Positions 22,066 to 33,697 of a stretch of DNA of 64,000 bases are shown here, one piece after another. The position numbers and the translations under genes were made by a program. Below the pieces are notes generated by a model that was given only the letters and a program-made list of their open reading frames with translations, did not search any database and was not told the DNA's origin. Each line of letters begins with the position of its first letter. Position 1 is the first letter of the stretch. Source of the DNA: Cerrena zonata (Eukaryota > Basidiomycota > Agaricomycetes > Polyporales > Cerrenaceae); assembly GCA_038087015.1 (NCBI GenBank), contig JASBNA010000011.1, positions 988,861-1,052,860 of the forward strand, in the 5' to 3' direction.

Positions 22066-23291
22066 CTGACAGAAAATATAAATTAGAAAGTCAAGCATTC
22101 TGTTGAAGCGACTCACGTTTGTCGGATTAGAAGGTCTGCGTGTCCTCAAGGTAGTGTATCCCTTTAACCCTTCAAGCTTCAACTCTCGTGATGGAGGACG
22201 AGGGAATGAACCAAGGGGCATAACTCGGGCAGTGATACATATGCAAGGTGTGTATGTAATTTGCACGACTAGCAGAGCACGTTTATTATGCAATCTTACT
22301 CAGTTGTTGTCATCTGACCCTCCACGTGGGAGGCTGAGGTTAAGCTGGCATCCACATGTAGCCATAAACATTTGAGCGCAGGTGAAACACAAGGAGATGC
22401 GACACTGGCAGTCGCACAGCGTAGGGGTCAGTCGCCTAGCAGAATTGTGCCAAGGGTAATCAGGTTTTATGTTAGGAAATATGTTTGTTGACGATGCTGC
22501 ATGACGTACTAAAGCAAGGCATTTTCCTAGGTTTCGCCGTTGCCCTGGACATAGCAAATCAGAGTTTGAATATGGATATTGAATATTGAATGCTAGAACG
22601 CGACTGTTGTTGCAAAATTGGACCTAAGTAACGTCCGTTCGAGCCCAAACATATTGAGCATAGTCCAAATAGAATAATACCAGGATAGTTTCCAAATCAA
22701 TAGACACGTGTAGCGTACGCATTGACCTCCAGAACCATCCTGGTCTTCCCCCCGAGCGTAGACCAATGAGAAGTGACAGCTAAGGTCTACCAGGTGTTCC
22801 TGGTGTAGGATCTTTCAAACATAACATGTTAAAGATCTACAGCGACGCATGATCGCAAGAAGCAACACATACATATGGACCCCAGTCCATTGCCGAATGA
22901 GGTCGTGAGTCGAATGCGAGGCTCTACCTGGGAGTGTGCCCCTCCGCGCAAGCAAGGGGGCGAGGGCGGGAGCCGGGGAATGTCCCAGGGGAGGTGGCGG
23001 TGATGGAGAATGGGACAATGGCGAAATCAATGGATCCACCCCGCGGGTTCTTGCCCCTTGGAGCTTCGCAATAGAGACCCTAAGTGGTAACAATTGACAT
23101 GTCGGAGTTTAGAGCGAGGGGGGAGGGTCAGTGGGACTAAGCGAGTGGCAAGCAGAAGAAATATGTATATATAGTCCGTTGCAGACGTCGTATCCTATCC
23201 CCCAGTTTTCTCAAACATCTCTATTCGCTTGAATTGCGGTCACATACCTTCCATCATCTATTCTTCCAGCTACCTATACCGTAGAGTCGAT

Positions 23292-23934
23292 ATGCACCCC
23301 TCCCTGGACACGTCCGTGCGGACCAGCCGTTCTTGGTTCCAACCTCAGTCTTTCCGCCTCAACGACGGACATAGCGTAAGTACCAAGCCGATCTCTGTGT
23401 GCATAGGCCAGTCACTAATTTCAACCCTTTAAGCTTCGAGTTCAGAACCAGGAGTCTGAGTATCCATACCTTAGTCGACCCGCCTCCCCTTCATCCAACA
23501 CCAACAACGACCATGACAACAATGGTGGTGTCGACAGGTTGATGGCCAGCGTCGGCTCGACCAAACAGCACAACGACGGTGCCTACGACTCGGATAGTGA
23601 CTCTGAGGATGCTGATGACCATGGCTACGTCAATACATGCGATCGATGCCCTACCTGTATTCCAAGACACAGACGCATCGTCCAGCGTTTCATCCTTTCT
23701 ATTGCGGGCTACGTGACCCAATACCCCCAGGCTCCTACGGTCGATAACAGCATAATCACCGCCGAACACAGTGTAAATGCTCCTCTCGCCGATGTTGGCA
23801 ATAGGCATGCTGAACGCGGCTCGACCTCTCACTCTGCGCCTGGAGGTCAACGGCTTTATAAAGCCGTGCTCCTGTCCGTGGATGAAGGAGCCCTTCCGGG
23901 AGTCCTTCCCCAGGACAAAAACCCAACCTTATAA
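23292..23934 (+). CDS. Unknown DSD/CxxC protein, right-arm copy
   Basis: Partner of the left-arm gene at 7499-8146. Exons 23292-23375 and 23434-23934, with a 58-bp GT-AG intron; about 194 residues. Landmarks: MHPSLDTSVRTS, the acidic DSDSDSEDADDHG, CDRCPTC, RHRRIVQRF, and a conserved end ALPGVLPQDKNPTL. Upstream, the frame is open to a TTG at 23,229, but no ATG precedes 23,292. The two copies differ at scattered residues yet keep exon junctions, the cysteine cluster and the stop. Not recognised; no signal peptide or membrane segment. Expression could be driven by the TATA-like sequence about 120 bp upstream. Confidence 0.55.
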
Positions 23935-24379
23935 CGTCACTTAACCAGTGACGCATTTTCTTGGAGACAGTGAAGTTGAAGAAAAGCCTGCGAAGTTGGT
24001 ATTAGCTTCAGCAGGTTTTATAGATATCGATTGTATTGGAATCATATTAGGACAATGTTATACTCAACACTGAATCCGTACAACAAACTCACCTTTTCTA
24101 CTTTTCCGTTGCCTTGTCCTTGTACTTTTAGAGATCGTCAACAACCACTGCTGCCGACATCTTCACTGATTTGTAATTTTGAATAGAAAGCGTCCTTGTA
24201 TTCCTTTCCTTCGTGACCAACGCATGCGTGGACCTGGCGATGAAGTGAGTGTAAAAAATGAGAACGATAGCGAAAAAAAAACTTGCCTAGCATGTCCCGA
24301 AAAGGAAGGCATGTACCCTATTTAGGGAGCGTGCAGTCGTAATGACAAAGATGTCATGACTATCGACATGTATTATTTG

Positions 24380-24831
24380 GTTCAAAGGAACGAGGCGGTT
24401 GAAACTTGAAACTCAGGTGAAAGACTCAGGTTGGAGATATATTGATACAAATGCCCAGATGACAACGTACACGGACGCTGTTTACTCTAATATCGTGTTG
24501 TTGGTTGTAGTAAGCCCATGTCGAAGTCACAATCGGCAGCTCAGAGCCGGCCTGTCCGAGTAAGTAGGAGTTTATAACAAACGTCGCTGTGTACTAGGAA
24601 GAAGAAAAAAAGCGTTTGAAGATTGCGTCTTCCTAGTCTATATGATCATAACGAAACCCTTGATTAGTCTAGTTACATCATTGGGGTTAGAATGCAACGA
24701 CCTGATTTAGTGTAAGGTGTAAGATTGAACGTGGCGAATACATGCCTGCCATTTCTATTCGGGATGTGGGATGTAGGGTGGGTCGGCAAGTTATTATGTA
24801 TCCTCAACATACAAACAAGCGACAAACAGGG
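24380..24831. other. Intergenic, no gene seen
   Basis: Lies outside the inverted arm and before the stop of the aminopeptidase gene. No supported exon or repeat; a short A-run is at about 24,605. Confidence 0.25.
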
Positions 24832-27210
24832 TTAGAGAGACCTCTTCGCAAACTCGATCAACGCTCTTGTCGACCGTCCGGTCATACCAGTCTCCTGGTA
24901 CGGTGACGAACGCATGGCCTATCGTAACCCGAGAGTCAAAACTAGAGTCAATGTTTACGTGAGGATAACGCACCTCCATAGTCCCGGCAATGTCGATGTG
25001 TGCCCATCTCACTTCCGGTTCTCCCGTTTCTTCAGATGGTTCGACGCCTTTGACGAATTTCTTGAGGAAGAGAGCAGCTGTACAGCTTCCACCTGGTTTG
25101 CCGCCGACCTAGAGTTGATTGGAACGTGAGATTGAGTGGATATGTTACTTGAAGAGCGTATAGAAGGGTACTGACGTTACACAAGTCCGCGTTGGAAGAG
25201 TAAATTTGGGGACCGAATTCCTCGTCGAGGGGCATTCGCCAGAATCGATCGTGTTCATGCTGGCCAGCTACGTAGAGATCTTCCCATAGCGAGTCGCTGT
25301 TCTATATCGAGGAGTGAGATGAACCATTGATACCTCGAAACATAGTCGAGTACGTACAGTGAACACGCCGGTAAATATCTCTCCTAGAGCAGTTTCCATA
25401 GCCCTGAATTACATGTACGGGTTGGAAAAATGAAGCAAAACGATGGTGTTGACGATTATCGATACTTACCCGGTAAGAGTCGCGACGTCGAGCAGAGTCT
25501 TGGGCTTGAACTCTGTTGAGCCGTAGTACAATGCGTCTATAGAGAGAGGGATAGAACGTCAATAAATTAAATAGTACTCCCGATAGAATATGCCTACCAG
25601 AGAGGACCAAACGACCCTCGGCATCCGTGTTGTCAATCTCGACCGACGTTCCGTTCATAGCATAAACGCTACAAAACCCCAAAAATCAATCAGTATCTCG
25701 ATAATAATGAAACTCGTTGGACTTACACATCCCCAGGCTTATTCGCACTCGGCCCAGGCATATTCTCGCAAAGTGGGGTCAGCGTAACCAAATTGATCCT
25801 AAACACATCAAACCCCATTCAGCACCATTCGACTTTCATAGAAAAAAGCGGGACTCACGGCAAACCCAACTTGGCGATTCCCAGAGTAGCACTAACGACA
25901 CAAGCCGCACCTCCCATATCAGCTCGCATCTGTTTCATGCCCGAGCCAGGCTTGAGGCTGATTCCTCCTGAATCGAAAGTGATACCTTTCCCGACGAAAA
26001 CGAGTGGAGATTCGTCTCGGGTCGGGGCACCGTGGTAATGACTGAAAAGTAGGGAAGGGTATCACGTTAGTTTATGGTATGGAATCACGGGCTAACGGGT
26101 GGAGTGGAGGAAGGACAGACATTTCGAGGAACTTGGCAGGTTCGGAGGAGCCTTTTGTTACGGAGAGGAATGTGCGCTGTTTGATTGTTAGTTATAGGAT
26201 ATTTAGAGTGGATATTGGAGGCATACCATTCCTTTTTCGGCCGCCCAGGCTGTAAAATGGCATTGAATATTTCAAACAGTTATGAAATAGACTTGTAGAC
26301 AGACCTTCGTCACGAACAATGACAGTTGTGTTGGGAACATTTGCAAACTCCTTCTTGATTCGTTCGGTGAATTTCTACATGAACCAGTTAAAACCAAGAA
26401 TTCAACCAAACCTCGAATGGGAGAGCCTACCGTCGGTGTGAGCATGTTCGCAGGCAGCTCCATCAACTACCAACCATAAATAAATATTTGATTAATCCAA
26501 AGCAAAGTTCATAACATGAAACACGACATACCGTCCTAGCAAGGTTCTGAGCAGATGCATAAAGCACACCCTCATCCCACTCTTTCGACTGTACCAAAGA
26601 CTTGAACGAAAGTTTCTCCGGCAGAGGTTCCGACAGCCTAGGATCAAACAGCGAAGGGTTCGGCTTAGTCTTCAAAGTGAATGAATATGATGCCAAATGA
26701 GCACCGACAGCTATATTTCCTCTCGATTAGGCTTTCGATTGCAATAGACCATGATGTTTATGAAAACGTACCAGCGGCATGAGGATCTGTCTGAGCATCG
26801 ACGGTGACCTCTACGGGTTTCTCGTTCTTCTCTGCGACGACGCCTTTGACTTTACCCACTGCACTCCCTACAGCCTTCCTGATGGCCTCTCTCCTCTCGT
26901 TCCCTTTCTTTTTCTCGAAACCCTTTCCTAAGGAACTTAGAGCGATCGTGTGGTCACTATTAGGCCCAACTCCGTAGAATACGTGTGCGCCACTCGCTTC
27001 AGAAGGATCGGAAGCGTTTTTGGGAACAGATGACCAGAGCCTTTGGGTGTCCAAAGGAATAGAAGTTGGAGCAGCCGACGTAGTTTTCGACGAAGGTTGG
27101 ATGGGGAGGACGTAGATGGGTGAAGAAGCTGTGGACATGGCGCGTGTGTTTAGAGTTGTTCTACGAGAGATGGGAAGAAGTCTAAGTTGGCAAAGACGGC
27201 GAGAGAGCAT
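24832..27210 (-). CDS. M17 leucyl aminopeptidase
   Basis: Metallo-aminopeptidase of family M17 (cytosol or mitochondrial leucine aminopeptidase), which removes N-terminal residues from peptides. It is spliced from about ten exons. The first exon starts at 27,210 ([12 protein letters not shown], with Arg and no acidic residues, suggesting a mitochondrial presequence); a second Met (MSTASSP, about 27,138) could give a cytosolic form. The catalytic domain shows [19 protein letters not shown] at about 25,950-26,005 and the NTDAEGRL signature at about 25,617-25,640, both with the metal ligands in place. Further family blocks: [44 protein letters not shown] and [12 protein letters not shown]. The final exon ([15 protein letters not shown]) ends at 24,832. 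All key residues I can see are present, so it should be active. Confidence 0.88.
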
Positions 27211-28346
27211 CGAGAGAGTTCAGCCACGAGGAGATGGGCTGTATTATACGTATGATAACAGGTGGACGCCGGAAAATTATTAGAATAGAACCTTGTGGAA
27301 AGCCAGAACCCGCGTGGATGCCCGAACCAATGCAACGGAGGGTGGTGAGTGTGGTGGAGGATGTGTTGTCGGTTTGTGCTTGCCGGAACTCGGGGAATAT
27401 GTTTTGATGTCCCTGTCTTGTCGGCAAAAGTTAGATTGAACTCGTCATTAGAACATCTCTACATCTGGCGTCTGCATTTGATATTCGGAGGGTGAGAACT
27501 CGAGAGAACATGTGGTTGTGTTGGGAATGGAAAGAGACTTCCGGAATTGGGAATATCTCTCGTAGTGATGTTAGTCCCGATCATGGGTTGCCTGTCCAGC
27601 GACTCTACGTCCGGTTTTCCATGAGAGGGCCGGAGAAGGTTTAGTGAATCGTTCCAGCCCCGATTGTGTGTAAAGCTTACGTGCTCAGGGCAATAGATCA
27701 TGAACTGTATTGTGTTTATCTCATGATACGTCCGATCTGTTCAATTGTCCAGCTGATCATCCGCTCGGGCCTCCCACCATCTCGAATGGACCAACCTGTC
27801 TCATTTAGCCCATATGGAACTGGATTTATGACGACGAGATAGCCAGAAAGATGCTTTGCAAATGCTACAGTGATACAACAAAATCCATTCACACCCAGAC
27901 CCAATCTCGACTCCAACGATATTCGAAAAAAACATGAGAAAAGAACTTGAAGAGACGAGGCGAAAAGGAGGATGATCACAGTGAGATAGCAAGAAGAGAG
28001 GGAAACGTATGGCAGAATACCATATATAGACACTCGCATCCCACCCAGTGATGTTAAATCCCCCAAAGCAAGACCTAAAATACATCCGACAGGTGGTCAT
28101 GCGAAACGACACCCTATGGTCTGCAGCCCTCGGCCCATGAGCTACGGCAGCAAGAGACAAGAAGAGGAAACGGGAAGAAAAATAATCCGTGCAAAGGTAG
28201 GATACGATTTGGTCCGACGGCGGCGCGAGATATAGCCTAGAGGAGGGCTATGAGTTGGAAGAGAGGGGGGATAGGCGATAGCGAGGGCAGACGTACCATA
28301 AAATTAACAAAAAGGAGACATTTTATGAGGATGGAGTCGTGGGTGT
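27211..28346. other. Intergenic, no gene seen
   Basis: I found no reading frame with family similarity or a credible exon chain. It should include the promoter of the aminopeptidase gene at its left end. Confidence 0.25.
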
Positions 28347-28697
28347 TTACCAGCCTGCTTTGCAGCCAGCACCTTCACAACGTGCCTGTGGAAAGAAATC
28401 GAGAACATGAGCAAGTGGGCATCAAACGACGATCGCGGACATGTAGGCCACATACCAGATTGCCGGAAGCCGGTGTAGGCTGTGGAAAGACAATCCAGAA
28501 ACGTCAACAACCAACTCTAACTGTGATCTATACAGTGAATGATGTTGGACTCACAGGCACAGGCATCTAAGCAAGAGGGTGTGAGCGAGCGTAGGGAAGG
28601 GCTAAGCAAACGGACTTACGGGAGATGCAGAGACTTGAGAGATGGCTCCGATAGTGAGGAGAAGGGACATGGCAGCTTTGAGGATCGTGAATTGCAT
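28347..28697 (-). CDS. Possible secreted mini-peptide precursor
   Basis: Candidate four-exon gene for a precursor of about 50 residues. Exon 1 (28697-28620) encodes a good signal peptide: MQFTILKAAMSLLLTIGA, then ISQVSASP. GT-AG introns then lead to a 12-nt microexon (28566-28555, MPVP), a 24-nt exon (PTPASGNL) and a final exon ARCEGAGCKAGW with TAA at 28,347-28,349. All junctions are canonical and in frame, with TTTCCACAG or TTGCTTAG acceptors. The mature part would be about 24-28 residues with two cysteines (CEGAGC). It could be a small secreted protein or signalling peptide. If the last intron is instead used at GTAAAC, the protein would be longer. The microexon makes this model uncertain. 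Confidence 0.4.
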
Positions 28698-29395
28698 TGT
28701 GGATTCGAGTGTGCGGAGGAGAGAGAGCAGAAGAGAGGTTAAGGCTGGAGGGAGTAGAGAAACGGAAAAGCCTCGCGCCGGAAAGAGGCATGGAGGAGCG
28801 GGCTATATGACGTGAAATTCACAGGGGCGAGGCGATAAGCTTGCTGGAGATGAGTGAGGCACGAGACAGGCCCAAGAGGCACAACAGCGGCACATCATCT
28901 TCACTCTGCACATTTGCCCTCATGGTCCTCCTTCGGAAGAATGGTTCCATCCCCCATCTTCGCCTTTCCCGGCGGGTCCGTCCTCTCTCTCTCATTGATC
29001 AAGGAACATAACAAGACCCTTTCGCCCCTTGGCACCCTCCGTCTGCGCGGTCAGAGTCCTGCACAACACCGATAACCAGTGCCCAGACAAGCATACCACT
29101 CGGGCTGCATGCTCGCTGTCGTTCACTCTGCATTCCCAACTCTTGTTTCAGTCTGACGTCGTATGCTGCTATCGGCTACCAAGACGCTGCAAACCCATTC
29201 AATTTCATTCGCTTCGACGCTAGTCTCGGCGACTACACTCTTCGCTTCCTAGCATTTTGGCACTTTGACTTCCTACTTCCGCGAACGTGTACCCTCCAGG
29301 TCATCTCTAGATCTTTCAAACAATCCAAACCTTGCAATAAACAAGAAAACATCCAAAATACAGGCGTACATGAGCGATTCATATCCCAACTCCAA
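28698..29395. other. Intergenic, no gene seen
   Basis: Probable promoter of the mini-peptide gene at its left side and 3' flank of the BRCT gene at its right. No exon is supported. Confidence 0.25.
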
Positions 29396-32300
29396 TCATG
29401 CGGCAAGAACCTTATTCCCTGCCTTGTCCCACTCAATCTCTTGATTCAGCATCCCCGTCAGAATCAGCTCCTGGTTATACACCGGATACCCCGCCTCTGC
29501 CAACGGTCTCCAAACCGCCTTGTCGTCCGGACAACTGATCACATAGCGGTCGGAGTTGGCTTTCAGGATACGCACAGTAGGTGTCCCGGTTCCGACCTAA
29601 ACGCATAGTGTACAAATATCGATTAGCATATAAATATCTTTTTACGCCGCTGACACGATAGATGAACTGAGACGAACCTTGCCACCTCCCGCGGTGATGA
29701 CGTTCTTTAAGAGCTTGGTTCCAACTGGGATCTTTGGCGTAATGTAGAATGTCATTCCGGTGAACAGCTTCCCTTTGTTTTCCTTGGCACGTTCCAGGGC
29801 GTCGTTCAAGTTTACACCTAGCTTCTTTTCGTTCGCTGGGTCGGAGAGCAAAAAGTCGTCTTCGACTGTCGATATTTGGTTAGTGTCGTTTACGGCATAG
29901 ATGAGATCGACGTACTGAGCAGATGGTGAGTGGAAGCACACATCTCTATCCACTTGTCTGTCACAACGATCGGAGCGTTGGTCATGGCGCAGAGGAACTT
30001 TTCAGTTCGCACCAAGTTTTTCGCGACGAGGTGAGTGCACTCTGATGGATTTGTTGTAAACGAGACCCCAAGGCGTGTCATAGACTAGGTGAATACCAAT
30101 ATTCGTTAGTAGAAATTGTAGGAGAATAAAATAGATAACATACCCGTTTGACATCGTCTGTGAACGTTACCTGAGTAGTCATAATCACGATACTACTCGG
30201 GTCTTTCTTGTTCAATTTTCCGCTGTTCCAAAATATTAGTATGATCTAACGACTGAAACAAAATGAAAACAAACGTACCCAGACTGAGCTGCCTTTCCAT
30301 CCTTCTTCGCCCTCTTCTTCTCCCTCTCGTCCTCCTCATCCTCACTCTCCCCTCGATCTCCCATACTCGCTCTCTTCTTCCCCTTATCTTTCACCGCCGT
30401 ACTCACACTAGCAAGCGGCGCACTCTCCTCCCAACTCCCTTTCATAACCCCTCTCTTCAGCTGTTTCTGAAACTGGTTCATATCCGGCATAACCTCCTCC
30501 CTCAACTTCTTCGTCGCCTTTGTCGCCGCACTCCTCCTCGACGGACTCCTCTGCGCCGGGGTTTCATCCAACCCGACTCCAGAGGGTCGTCGACGATGAG
30601 TGGTGGTGCCGGTGCTTGGACCTGGGGATGGGGTTTGACGCCGTTTCGCTTTCGACTTTGGTGTTTTGTGGATTTTGGGAGGAGGGGAAGGTGAGCGAGT
30701 CGAGGGTGAGGGCGAAGCAGAGGGAGTTTCGTGTCGTCGTTTACTCGTTGATGCTCCGTTGGTATGCACCTTTGTCCGTCCGCGTGAATGTTCTGCATTG
30801 GCCTTTGCGTTCCTCTTGGGTGAATCCAGGTTTTCGAGAGAGTACGCTTGTTCACGAGTAGGTACGACGACGGATAGTCTCCTCTTTGGAGTCTTTCCGG
30901 GTGTTGCAAGGCTTTTCCTTCCTCGCTCGTCTTCGTCCTCGGTATCGATCTCGATAGGAACGTGTTCCTTGCGCTTCGACTTGGGTTTTGGAGCATCATC
31001 CTCGGAATCATCGTCGATGACCTGTTTCCTCTTCTCCTTCGCGGCGGCTCCGCTTGTCGAAGGTCGTCCTCTCTTCTTGGGAGACACCACTTCATCCTCG
31101 GAATCGGATTCAACAGCTTTGCCCTTACGAACTTTCGACGGAGTCTTCTTAGGACCAGAAACAATCTGGATGTCCGAGTCTTCGTCGTCACCGAGAGGAG
31201 GGAGAACCTTCCCTTTACCCGCTCGAGCTCTCGACTGAGACCGTGTTATCCTATGTGAAAGCTCAGATCCATCGTATGGGACTTTCTTTGGTCGTCCAGG
31301 TCCTTTCTTGGGCTGGTGTTCCTCATCATCAGAGGGCTCAGCTGGACGAGGTCGAGATTCCGATTTCCGAGGTCGTCCCCTCCCTCGTTTCGGTACCTCT
31401 TCGACGTCTGACTTTGCTTCCGGTCGGGGACGAGACTCTGACTTCCTAGGTCTCCCTCTCCCCCTCTTGGGTGGACTCTCTCCTTCAGATTGGTCTCCCA
31501 CTCTTGGTCGGGAAACCGACTTTCTCGGACGACCACGTCCCCTCTTCGCCGAAGCCTCAACGTCCTCCCCATCAGCAGGTGGGTTCTTTTTTGGTCGTCC
31601 TCTTTTCGGTGTGGGTTGTACAGGAGACTTGTCTTCTTCCATGATATCATCCTCATCGTCGTCTGTTCGACCATTCTTCGCGGGTGTACTAGAGGACTGA
31701 GCTTTCGTCTTCATCTTTGCTCTCACTGACGGGGTTTGAGGAGCCTTGGTAGGTACGACGACGACGATACCAGGGTCGCTCGACGGGGAACGTTCGACTC
31801 TACGTTTCTTGATAGGACGGGTTTCGGTAGGTTTAGGAGGCGAGGCTTTTGCTTTGCCTTTTCCTTTCGACGAAATGAAAGGATCATCGTCGTCGTCGTC
31901 GTCGTCGACATCCATGTGGTCCAACTCGACCTCGAGAGCACCTCCGACGCTGGTCTCTCCTACACCGTTCATCACCACGTCCTCGTCCGCATCTTCGAAA
32001 ACAACATCTTCGACCTCCTTCGCACTCGCAGTCCTCGCCAAAGCGAGTGTCTCCTGTTCTTTGCCCTTGCCCTTCTTTGCGGGTGTTTTCTTCGGACTGA
32101 GTTCCCCGTTCAACACCCTCTCCTCTCGACCGACGTCCTTCTCTAACGCATCCAATTCCTTTGCATCATACCCAATCCTCCCGATTCCTTTCTCCCCAAG
32201 CATGGATCCAAAATCGACGCCTGGTGGGAAGCATGTATATTTCTCGTTTGTCGTCGTGAGGTTTCGCCAGTTAATAAAGCAGTCTTCGAGCCAGAGGTGG

Positions 32301-33697
32301 TTGACGACTGGGATTCCCCAAGCCACTGCCTTTTCGGTTTTCGTTCCTTGGTGGCTGGATTTTCATGTTAGAGTGTTAGAGCGCGTGATGAGAGAATAGA
32401 AATGGGGACATACTAGGCTGCGATCACGACGGTGTTCTTGCCGGACATACTTGGCGTAAAGTCGCCTCCGAGAGTGGCGATGAGTTTCTTGAGGTATTCG
32501 CGGTCTTTACCCGTGTAGTTCGTGATAGTGATTGACTATAATAAAAAATAAACATGCATGTACGATAGAGTAGAGTAGTAGAGACGTACGTGGTTGGAGA
32601 ACCCCTCGACCGTTCGTTTGGGGATGGGATAATGAAGTAGCTGGTCTGTCGGTCTCGAGATCTTGCCCGTCGATCGAACATACCATAACCACGAGAGAGA
32701 ACCTATCGTTTTCTTCAAGCGGAATGCCTATATGCGGCGGCTAATGAACATCAGTCCTAGTTATCGTAACTTGGAAACTCACCTTGACATAAGTCGGGCC
32801 TGCTCGATACCGCGTGACTACGATATCTGCCTCCTCAATACCTCCCTCTCCGTGGACAACGACTCCACCTTCTCGCTCGATATCCGCCTCGTGAGCTCTC
32901 CGCTGACTCTCTGTCAAACCCAACTCTTCATCAAGCAACAGCTTTCTCTCCTTCCAGATATTCCGCGGCGTCGCTTTCGAAAAGTCGGGATCCTGACTAG
33001 GTGAGGTCAAGAGAGTCTCATAGAGAGCCTTCTTCTCCGGCGACATCGTAGCAGGGGTCAACCGCTTTTCCTCGTTTTGCAGACTTTCCCAACCCACTTT
33101 GAAGACGGTCGGCGCAGGCCACTCGTAAGGCCCCGTCGCGAGTCCTCGTACTCCCAACCTGACAGAGTCGTCGAACCAATGGGGGACAAGGACCTTGATA
33201 TTGATCGTCTTTTGGAATTTGACGGCGGTCTCATACTTTGCACTTCCCGTACTAAGTGCAAATAGGTGAGTGACTTCTTTGGTGAGACCGGAGCGCCATT
33301 GACCACCGAGAGCAGTGATACCAGCGGACAAGACTTCGAGGTCGGACGGAGCGAGGTCGGTCGCAGCAGCAGTGATACCAGAGAATAGTAATGCAGGGTC
33401 AGGAGAATAGCTTGCAGGATCCTGCGCAGAGTTGATGATGATTGTGCGTTCGACCCAGAGAGATGTTACGAGATGAGCATGAGTATCTGAGGGGAGACCG
33501 TCGAGGGACTGAGATTCGGTGTGTGGGAGGACGGTGGTAATGAAATGTGAGAGAGTCGGATCGTTTGGTGGTACAGATTGAGCACCGTTTGCATTGAGTA
33601 GTGCAGCGAGCTGTTTTCGCTTGTTGTCTTCAATCGAATCGGAGATAGCATAGAATACATTTGAGAATAATTGTGGTGTGTTTGACGAGTCCGCCAT
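29396..33697 (-). CDS. Brc1/Rtt107-like multi-BRCT protein with AT-hooks
   Basis: Probable DNA-damage scaffold of the Rtt107 (budding yeast) / Brc1 (fission yeast) / PTIP group, which binds gamma-H2A through its C-terminal BRCT pair at stalled forks. The N-terminal part (33,697-32,260) carries several BRCT repeats: LFSNVFYAISDSIE, FSGITAAATDLAPSDLEVLSAG (with GGQWRSGLTKEVTHLFA), EGGVVVHGEGGIEEADIVV, and TLGGDFTPSMSGKNTVVIAA ahead of VVNHLWLEDCFINW. A long charged linker follows, with Lys/Arg/Pro blocks KRGRPKK, three KRGRGRPRKS, GPGRPKK and KKRGRPS, all AT-hook-like, plus Asp/Glu patches. The C-terminal BRCT pair (30,230-29,396) shows TRLGVSFTTNPSECTHLVAK, PIVVTDKWIEMC and FTGMTFYITPKI, and ends VLAA. 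Several exons of irregular length. Assignment to Rtt107 rests on domain order, not on alignment. Confidence 0.72.

Larger units (their letters stand above)
21640..24380 (-). repeat. Right arm of the ~2.6-kb inverted duplication
   Basis: Reverse-complement match of 7050-9655, with both genes of the divergent pair intact. Differences are mostly substitutions with some small indels. The 1.2-kb noncoding middle (22,070-23,290) contains the matching GC-rich run (22,915-23,150) and the TATA-like stretch at about 23,163-23,174. Nothing else coding is seen there. Confidence 0.8.

Noticed and set aside
27459..28160. Minus-strand frames with hydrophobic stretches
   Set aside because: The hydrophobic runs come from T-rich DNA; no start context or partner exons.
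28854..29223. Short plus-strand open frames downstream of the mini-peptide promoter
   Set aside because: Low-complexity, no domain, overlapping each other; likely noncoding.
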